Shown piece by piece: positions 7,992 through 12,266 of a stretch of 12,266 nucleotides of DNA. Source of the stretch: Deltaproteobacteria bacterium. GTDB lineage: Bacteria; UBA10199; SBBF01. Numbering within the stretch: the first letter of the stretch is position 1; each line of letters begins with the position of its first letter. The stretch is from positions 1 to 12,266 of the forward strand of contig JACQOY010000192.1 of the NCBI GenBank assembly GCA_016207765.1, in the 5' to 3' direction. The position numbers were made by a program, and so were the translations under genes. Below the pieces are notes generated by a model, which was given only the letters and a program-made list of their open reading frames with translations, was not told the DNA's origin and did not search any database.

Positions 7992-8939
7992 ATGATCCAG
8001 ATCAACCATTTGGCGGTTATCCCCCCCTGTCGGTGTCAGGGGGCCTTTTTTTGTCTTTTATTGGTATTTCTTTTATTCCCTTTGGCGGGCCGGGGGAGTG
8101 AGGGGTCGGAGAAGCCCCTCAAACACGACGGCTTTTTACGCCTGTATCACAGCCATTCGCATGAGTTTCTCGAGGTGGTCTACGAGCGAAACGGGGTCAT
8201 TAATGAGGGCGCCTTGAAGCGCATCAATCATTTCATGCGGTCGCGCGATTCGGGAAAAGAGACGAAAATGGACCCCGATCTGATCCGGTTGATTGATCAT
8301 CTTCAGGATCATTTTGGGGCGGATACGGTGGAGGTCATCTGCGGTTTTCGGAGTCCCGAGTTCAACCGGGCACTCAAAATGGCGGGGAAGGGGGTTGCCG
8401 AACAATCCAACCACATCAGGGGAATTGCGGCGGATATTCATCTCGATGAAATCTCCGAAAAGAAAGTTCAGGCCTATGCGCGCCGTCTGGGGATTGGTGG
8501 GGTGGGTTATTATCCCGACCAGTTGATGGTTCATGTCGATCTCGGTCGGGTCCATTTCTGGCAGGATGGAAATTTTTCCGACCGGACCGATATCGGGATT
8601 TTTACCGATCTGCCCGTGACGCTCAAGACGGACAGGCTGTTTTATTTTTTGGGAGAGAAGATGAGGCTCGTTTTATCGAATCCGCAAGAAGCGCCGTTGA
8701 ATGAGGATTTGAGGTTGGAGCATTTTTTCAGGGGGAAATGGAATAACTCCCCCCTTCCCCTCCCACGAAGTGGTCCCTTTGGGATTAAATTACCCCACAA
8801 GGGGGCTACTTCGTCGAGAGAGGGCGAGGGGGAGTTATTATTCGATCGAACGTTTCCCTACGGAAAATTTCGATGGAAAATTGAGACGGAGGATGGCAGG
8901 GTGCAGTATTCCAACGAGTTTTATGTGAAGAAAAAATGA
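7992..8939 (+). CDS. Secreted DUF882/YcbK-like M15 metallopeptidase with C-terminal extension
   Basis: From the ATG at 7992 this is 315 residues; numbering below uses a longer GTG start at 7929 (336 residues). A hydrophobic run (AFFCLLLVFLLFPLAG, 39-54) is a signal peptide or anchor. Residues about 70-211 match the YcbK/MepK family, zinc-dependent peptidases that cut peptidoglycan cross-links in the periplasm: CGFRSPEFNRAL (138-149), NHIRGIAADIH (161-171, likely zinc ligands H162 and D169), GGVGYYP (190-196) and MVHVDLGRVHFW (200-211). The C-terminal 120 residues are absent from E. coli YcbK and look beta-rich. A palindromic element encodes about residues 272-304 in frame. Neither start has a Shine-Dalgarno sequence, and a terminator-like hairpin lies between the 7992 start and the hydrophobic run, so the N-terminus is uncertain. 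The stop overlaps the trpE ATG by 4 bp. Confidence 0.82.
   Translation: MIQINHLAVIPPCRCQGAFFCLLLVFLLFPLAGRGSEGSEKPLKHDGFLRLYHSHSHEFLEVVYERNGVINEGALKRINHFMRSRDSGKETKMDPDLIRLIDHLQDHFGADTVEVICGFRSPEFNRALKMAGKGVAEQSNHIRGIAADIHLDEISEKKVQAYARRLGIGGVGYYPDQLMVHVDLGRVHFWQDGNFSDRTDIGIFTDLPVTLKTDRLFYFLGEKMRLVLSNPQEAPLNEDLRLEHFFRGKWNNSPLPLPRSGPFGIKLPHKGATSSREGEGELLFDRTFPYGKFRWKIETEDGRVQYSNEFYVKKK
8022..8052 (+). terminator. Terminator-shaped hairpin with T-run inside the peptidase 5' region
   Basis: CCCCCTG (8023-8029) and CAGGGGG (8037-8043) pair perfectly around a 7-nt loop, followed by CC and seven T residues (8046-8052). This is the form of an intrinsic terminator on the plus strand, yet the peptidase reading frame runs through it and the T-run encodes part of the hydrophobic segment. 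Nothing upstream on the plus strand needs terminating, since the neighbouring gene is divergent. It may be a leader attenuator controlling the peptidase-trpEG-ispDF cluster, or a chance product of a phenylalanine/leucine-rich signal peptide. Confidence 0.45.
8742..8839. repeat. MITE-like palindrome inserted in frame in the peptidase gene
   Basis: The ends are inverted copies: 8742-8752 and the complement of 8829-8839 share AATAACTCCCC, and similarity continues inward through pyrimidine-rich tracts to CGAAGT (8766-8771), matched by ACTTCG (8808-8813). Inside, GGGATTAAATTACCCC (8781-8796) forms a further small palindrome. Both ends carry TA (8744-8745, 8836-8837), compatible with a TA target site. 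The element is open in the peptidase frame and encodes a low-complexity Pro/Gly/Ser-rich stretch (NSPLPLPRSG...SSREGEGE) unlike the flanking beta-rich protein. Ends of the CTCCCCCTCGCCCTCTC kind recall short repeats seen in many environmental bacterial genomes; that comparison is from memory. Confidence 0.75.
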
Positions 8940-10423
8940 TTTCCTTGACGTTCGAAAAATTTCAGGAGATGGCCGAAAAGGGAAACCTCATTCCTCTTTC
9001 ACAGGAAATTCCGGCCGACCTCGAGACGCCGGTGTCGGCATTTCTCAAGATCCGCACCTTCAAGAACGATTTTTTGCTGGAAAGCGTGGTGGGAGGCGAG
9101 AAGTGGGGGCGCTTTAGTTTTTTGGGGACGGAACCGCGTGCTCTTTTCAAGAGCAAAGGCCATGACATCGAAATTTTTGAGGGGCATAAACGGTCCCATT
9201 TCCGCGTCTCCTCGAATCCGCTCGATGCCCTCAAAGAATTTCTTTCCCGGTTCAACCCGGTGGTGTTGCCCGACCTTCCCCGTTTTTTCGGCGGGGCGGT
9301 GGGTTACCTCGCCTACGATATGGTCCGCTCTTTCGAGAACCTCCCGCAGACGGCCGTGGATGAACTGAAAGTTTTTGACGCCTGCTTTTTTATCACCGAT
9401 ACGGTGATTATTTTCGACAATTTTCGGCAGGTCATCATTATTGTCGCAAATGTTTTCATCGATCCCGAAAAATCGAAGAAGGTTCTCTACGAGGAAGGAC
9501 TCCATAAAATTGAAAAGCTGGTGAAAAAACTCCAGCAACCCCTGCCGCCGCAACAGTTTCGTTATCTCCGCCCGGTGGAAAAGAGCTCTCAAGAGGTTGT
9601 GCTGAAGGCGACCCGCACGGAAGAGGAATTTTGCGCGCTGGTCGAGAAAGCCGGGGAATATATCGCGGCGGGGGATATTTTTCAGGTGGTGCTTTCCACC
9701 CGTTTTGAGGGGAAAACCGCCGTTCCCCCTTTTGAGCTCTATCGGGCGATTCGCCGGATGAACCCTTCGCCCTATCTTTATTTTTTGCAGTATGAAGACT
9801 TAACCCTTGTCGGTGCTTCCCCCGAGGTGATGGTTCGCCTGGAAGACGGGAAAGTTGAATTGCGGCCGATCGCCGGCACCAGACGGCGCGGAGGGGACAT
9901 CTCGGAGGATCTCCATCTGATGGAGGAACTGAAGAAAGATCCCAAAGAACGGGCGGAGCATATCATGCTTGTCGATCTGGGCCGAAATGACCTTGGCCGG
10001 GTCTGCGAAATCGGGTCGGTTGCAGTCAACGAACTGGAAACGGTGGAATTGTATTCGCATGTGATGCATCTGGTTTCCCATGTGTCTGGAAAGCTGAAAC
10101 CGGGTCTCGATGCCTTTGACGTGATTCGAGCCGCTTTTCCCGCGGGAACGTTGACGGGGGCGCCCAAGATCCGGGCCATGGAGATTATCGAGGAATTGGA
10201 GGAAAAAAAACGGGGGATTTACGGCGGGTGTGTCGGGTATATCAGTTATACGGGAAACCTGGATACCGCCATTACCATCCGGACGGCTTTGTTCAAAGAC
10301 GGCAAAATTTATATACAGGCGGGGGCGGGAATTGTCGCCAATTCGGTGCCGAAACTGGAATATAAGGAATGCCGGAACAAGGCGGAGGGGATGATGGCGG
10401 CATTGAAGAGTGTGGGGGTGTGA
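8936..10423 (+). CDS. trpE: Anthranilate synthase component I
   Basis: This 495-residue subunit converts chorismate and ammonia, supplied by TrpG, to anthranilate, the first committed step of tryptophan synthesis. The N-terminal domain carries the LLES motif (47-50) and nearby GRFSF (58-62), the tryptophan feedback site of the family. The C-terminal chorismate-binding domain (about 225-490) shows PIAGTR (311-316), [12 protein letters not shown] (345-356), [11 protein letters not shown] (401-411) and [11 protein letters not shown] (462-472). The alanine in PIAGTR distinguishes it from PabB-type enzymes, which have lysine there. Length is normal. The start ATG overlaps the peptidase stop (ATGA) with no strong Shine-Dalgarno, implying translational coupling. 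trpG begins 1 bp after its stop. The other trp genes are not in this window. Confidence 0.96.
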   Translation: MISLTFEKFQEMAEKGNLIPLSQEIPADLETPVSAFLKIRTFKNDFLLESVVGGEKWGRFSFLGTEPRALFKSKGHDIEIFEGHKRSHFRVSSNPLDALKEFLSRFNPVVLPDLPRFFGGAVGYLAYDMVRSFENLPQTAVDELKVFDACFFITDTVIIFDNFRQVIIIVANVFIDPEKSKKVLYEEGLHKIEKLVKKLQQPLPPQQFRYLRPVEKSSQEVVLKATRTEEEFCALVEKAGEYIAAGDIFQVVLSTRFEGKTAVPPFELYRAIRRMNPSPYLYFLQYEDLTLVGASPEVMVRLEDGKVELRPIAGTRRRGGDISEDLHLMEELKKDPKERAEHIMLVDLGRNDLGRVCEIGSVAVNELETVELYSHVMHLVSHVSGKLKPGLDAFDVIRAAFPAGTLTGAPKIRAMEIIEELEEKKRGIYGGCVGYISYTGNLDTAITIRTALFKDGKIYIQAGAGIVANSVPKLEYKECRNKAEGMMAALKSVGV

Positions 10424-10424
10424 T

Positions 10425-11015
10425 ATGATTCTTATTATCGACAACTATGACTCCTTCACCTACAACCTCGTTCAATACCTGGGTGAGATCCTGAAAAACC
10501 GGGGGGAGGATCCCGATCGTCTCCTTGCCGTGCGGCGGAACGATCAGATCGATGTGGCCGGGGCGGCATCTCTCAAGCCTGAAAGGATCGTCATTTCTCC
10601 CGGTCCCTGCACCCCCAACGAGGCGGGCATTTCGGTTCCATTGATTCAGCGGTTTGCCTCGACGGTTCCCATTCTGGGCGTTTGTCTGGGGCATCAGTCG
10701 ATTGGCGCGGCGTTCGGCGGGAAGATTGTCCGCGCCAAAAAAATCATGCATGGCAAGACCTCGCTGATCCATCACGATTCGAAGACGATTTTTCGGGTGA
10801 TTGAAAATCCGTTTACCGCCACCCGCTCTCATTCGCTGGAGATCGAACGAGAGAGCTGTCCGGAGGTGCTTGAAATATCCGCCTGGACCGACGACGGCGA
10901 GATCATGGGGGTTCGACACAAGGAGTTTCCGGTTGAAGGGGTTCAGTTTCATCCGGAGTCCATCCTGACCACGGTGGGAAAAACGATTCTGAAGAACTTT
11001 TTGGAGATGAAGTGA
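10425..11015 (+). CDS. trpG: Anthranilate synthase glutamine amidotransferase component
   Basis: This 196-residue class I glutamine amidotransferase releases ammonia from glutamine and passes it to TrpE. The oxyanion segment [11 protein letters not shown] (58-68) and the triad nucleophile C87 in GVCLGHQ, H176 and E178 in VQFHPES are all present. The ATG at 10425, giving [15 protein letters not shown], is the conserved family start; a GTG 15 bases earlier would overlap trpE and add an atypical extension. In many bacteria this protein also serves PabB in folate synthesis; no pabB is visible here, so that cannot be judged. The stop overlaps the ispD GTG start. One small deviation is SHSL (135-138) where relatives commonly have YHSL. 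Confidence 0.95.
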   Translation: MILIIDNYDSFTYNLVQYLGEILKNRGEDPDRLLAVRRNDQIDVAGAASLKPERIVISPGPCTPNEAGISVPLIQRFASTVPILGVCLGHQSIGAAFGGKIVRAKKIMHGKTSLIHHDSKTIFRVIENPFTATRSHSLEIERESCPEVLEISAWTDDGEIMGVRHKEFPVEGVQFHPESILTTVGKTILKNFLEMK

Positions 11016-11680
11016 ATTATTTCGCCATTATTCCCGCCGCGGGCGTCGGCAAGCGGTTCGGGGGTTCGGTCAAAAAGCAATTTTTAAGCCTGAACGGCCG
11101 GTCGCTTCTGCATTGGTCGGTTGAAACTTTTTTGAAGACCCGCCTGTTTCATCGGATTGTCGTGTGTCTGCCGCCCGACGAGTTGATCCAGATTTCGGGC
11201 AAAACGGATTCGCCGGAGGTGATGTATGTGGCCGGAGGGGCAACCCGGGCCCAGTCGGTCAAAAAAGGTTTTGAGGCGCTGGAGGTCCTTGATAACGATT
11301 ATGTCATGGTGCACGATGCCGTGCGTCCTCTGGTGAGCGCCGAGCTGATTTTAAGGGTGGTCAAAGAAACGAGGGAAAAGGGGGCCACGATCCCGGTTGT
11401 TCCTTTAAGCGACACAATCAAGGAAATAAAAGACGGGATTGTGTCAAAGACGATTGACCGATCTTCTCTGTTTGCCGTCCAGACGCCGCAGGGGTTTCCG
11501 GTGGGGGTGTTGAGAAACATTTACCAACGGCTGGACGTGACGGATCCCCGATGGACCGACGAGGCGATGATGGTGGAGGCGATCGGGGAAAAGGTCTATG
11601 CCGTCGAAGGGGACCGTCGGAATATCAAAGTGACGACGGCGGAGGATTTGAAGGTGGCGGAAATTTATTTGAACATGTAG
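11012..11680 (+). CDS. ispD: 2-C-methyl-D-erythritol 4-phosphate cytidylyltransferase
   Basis: This 222-residue cytoplasmic enzyme joins CTP and MEP to give CDP-ME, the third step of the non-mevalonate isoprenoid pathway. The CTP-binding loop [10 protein letters not shown] (8-17) with K22, GGATRAQSV (75-83), VHDAVRP (100-106), TPQGF (158-162), TDEA (182-185) and [14 protein letters not shown] (200-213) match the IspD family. It starts at a GTG overlapping the trpG stop (GTGA), with GGAG 6-7 nt upstream. The stop TAG is bases 2-4 of a palindromic element, so the native 3' end may have been altered by that element, although the coding motifs are complete and the length is typical. Confidence 0.96.
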   Translation: MNYFAIIPAAGVGKRFGGSVKKQFLSLNGRSLLHWSVETFLKTRLFHRIVVCLPPDELIQISGKTDSPEVMYVAGGATRAQSVKKGFEALEVLDNDYVMVHDAVRPLVSAELILRVVKETREKGATIPVVPLSDTIKEIKDGIVSKTIDRSSLFAVQTPQGFPVGVLRNIYQRLDVTDPRWTDEAMMVEAIGEKVYAVEGDRRNIKVTTAEDLKVAEIYLNM

Positions 11681-11762
11681 GGGCAACCCCCCGTGGCCGT
11701 TAAACGGCCCCTCTTTATGGGGTTGCCCTGCTGGGAGGGCGGCCACAGGGGGCCGCCCCTAC
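11677..11762. repeat. MITE-like palindromic element between ispD and ispF
   Basis: Terminal inverted repeats 11677-11699 and 11740-11762 match at 20 of 23 positions and begin GTAGGGGC. Within the element are three hairpins: GGGGCAACCC with its complement at 11719-11728, a perfect GGCCGT-TAA-ACGGCC (11695-11709) and a perfect GGGCGGCC/GGCCGCCC (11737-11744 with 11751-11758). The left end contains the ispD stop codon, and the right end stops 10 bp before the ispF ATG, so the element fills the whole intergenic gap. GTAGGGGC-type ends are, from memory, a frequent intergenic repeat in environmental bacterial genomes. No transposase is present. Confidence 0.82.
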
Positions 11763-11772
11763 GGTTTTTTTT
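11737..11772 (+). terminator. Hairpin and T8 directly before ispF
   Basis: The perfect 8-bp GC stem 11737-11744/11751-11758 with loop ACAGGG is followed, after CTACGG, by eight T residues (11765-11772) that abut the ispF ATG. The 6-base gap between stem and T-run is longer than in a typical intrinsic terminator, so termination may be partial. If it works, it would separate ispF from the trpEG-ispD transcript. Confidence 0.4.
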
Positions 11773-12246
11773 ATGCGAATAGGAATCGGCTACGACGTCC
11801 ACAAATTGGTTCATGGGCGCAAACTCATCATCGGCGGGGTTGAAATCCCGCACGACAAGGGGTTGTTGGGTCACTCGGACGCGGATGTGTTGCTTCACGC
11901 AATCTGTGACGCCCTTTTGGGGGCGGCGGGGATGGGCGACATCGGTGAACATTTTCCCGATACCGATCCCCGCTTCAAGGGATTTGATTCGATGAAATTG
12001 CTTTGCGAAGTGGGAGCGAAGCTCCGGGAAAAGGGGTATCGCCCGGCAAACATCGATTCGGTTGTGATTGCCGAGGCCCCAAAAATATCCCCGCACCGGG
12101 AAAAGATGCGGCAAAATATAGCCTGCGCCGTCGGTCTTCCGGTTGATTGCGTGAATGTAAAGGCGACGACGGAGGAAGGAATGGGTTTTACCGGCACCAA
12201 ACAGGGGATGGCCGCGTGGGCCGTAGTAACAGTTAAAAAAGTTTGA
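11773..12246 (+). CDS. ispF: 2-C-methyl-D-erythritol 2,4-cyclodiphosphate synthase
   Basis: This 157-residue enzyme cyclises CDP-ME 2-phosphate to MEcPP with release of CMP in the MEP isoprenoid pathway; relatives are cytoplasmic homotrimers. The metal ligands D8, H10 (GYDVH) and H42 are present, as are [18 protein letters not shown] (33-50), GDIGEHFPD (55-63) and the nucleotide-site segment [11 protein letters not shown] (131-141). The ATG at 11773 is the conserved family start, but no Shine-Dalgarno precedes it: eight T residues and a palindromic element lie directly upstream. ispD-ispF adjacency is common, but this spacing is unusual. The last codons (VKKV) and the stop are made of an AT-rich tandem repeat. 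Confidence 0.96.
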   Translation: MRIGIGYDVHKLVHGRKLIIGGVEIPHDKGLLGHSDADVLLHAICDALLGAAGMGDIGEHFPDTDPRFKGFDSMKLLCEVGAKLREKGYRPANIDSVVIAEAPKISPHREKMRQNIACAVGLPVDCVNVKATTEEGMGFTGTKQGMAAWAVVTVKKV

Positions 12247-12266
12247 AAAGTTAAAAAGTTAAAAAG
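12232..12266 (+). repeat. AT-rich tandem repeat spanning the ispF stop and running off the window
   Basis: Four copies of a GTTAAAAA-like unit begin at 12232, 12241, 12250 and 12258 (periods 9, 9 and 8). The second copy, GTTTGAAAA, contains the ispF TGA. The array continues to the window edge, so its full length and the next gene are unknown. It could be slippage-prone sequence; no function is evident. Confidence 0.6.

Noticed and set aside
7855..8101. Small plus-strand protein of 81 residues overlapping the peptidase start
   Set aside because: It has no motif, runs through the same hairpin and conflicts with the signal peptide frame.
7366..8783. Shared GGTCCCTTTGGG 12-mer as evidence that the 7355 and 8742 elements are one family
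   Set aside because: A 12-base match on either strand is expected by chance several times in 12 kb, and the surrounding arms do not align.
8999..9592. 197-codon open frame on the minus strand inside trpE
   Set aside because: It overlaps the conserved LLES and downstream TrpE region and looks like a shadow frame.
8936..10423. Reading the trpE gene as pabB
   Set aside because: PIAGTR has alanine where PabB has lysine, the LLES feedback motif is present, and trpG is adjacent.
11677..11762. tRNA or small structured RNA gene
   Set aside because: The hairpins nest as terminal inverted repeats, with no cloverleaf features, which fits a palindromic repeat better.

Overview
The window is an ordinary-looking stretch of chromosome from a Gram-negative bacterium of moderate GC content (low-to-mid 50s by eye). 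The Gram-negative inference rests on a large 12-TM RND/MMPL exporter, a YcbK-type periplasmic peptidoglycan hydrolase and non-mevalonate isoprenoid genes. A KorAB-type 2-oxoacid:ferredoxin oxidoreductase together with many GC-rich palindromic intergenic elements would suit an uncultured deltaproteobacterial-type or Nitrospirae-like lineage, but the lineage is inference only.

Layout: (1) plus strand 69-3808, tyrS (tyrosyl-tRNA synthetase) followed by an HpnN-like RND transporter. (2) minus strand 7864-3812, a four-gene block read as CBS-domain protein, korA (fused gamma-alpha subunit), korB, and a zinc-ribbon plus CBS-domain protein. It meets the RND gene tail-to-tail with a 3-bp gap. (3) plus strand from about 7929 to the end, diverging from the CBS gene: a secreted DUF882/YcbK-like metallopeptidase, trpE, trpG, ispD and ispF, nearly all overlapping or abutting.

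How the genes work together: KorAB would oxidatively decarboxylate 2-oxoglutarate (or a related 2-oxoacid) to the acyl-CoA and reduced ferredoxin. The two flanking CBS proteins, in the same direction, are plausible adenylate-responsive partners of this enzyme, which is the most system-like feature of the window. TrpE and TrpG form anthranilate synthase. IspD and IspF catalyse two steps of the MEP isoprenoid pathway.

The most unusual signal is not a protein. At least four different palindromic or repeat elements sit between or inside genes (4348-4413, 7355-7404, 8742-8839, 11677-11762), with an AT-rich tandem repeat at the right edge (12232-12266). Several are built into gene ends: two supply or contain a stop codon (7391, 11678), one abuts a stop codon (4413), the tandem repeat spans the ispF stop, and one is read through in frame inside the peptidase gene. 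Two genes directly downstream of such elements (the zinc-ribbon CBS gene and ispF) show no Shine-Dalgarno sequence. A terminator-shaped hairpin plus T-run also lies inside the putative signal-peptide coding region of the peptidase gene that heads the trpEG-ispDF cluster.
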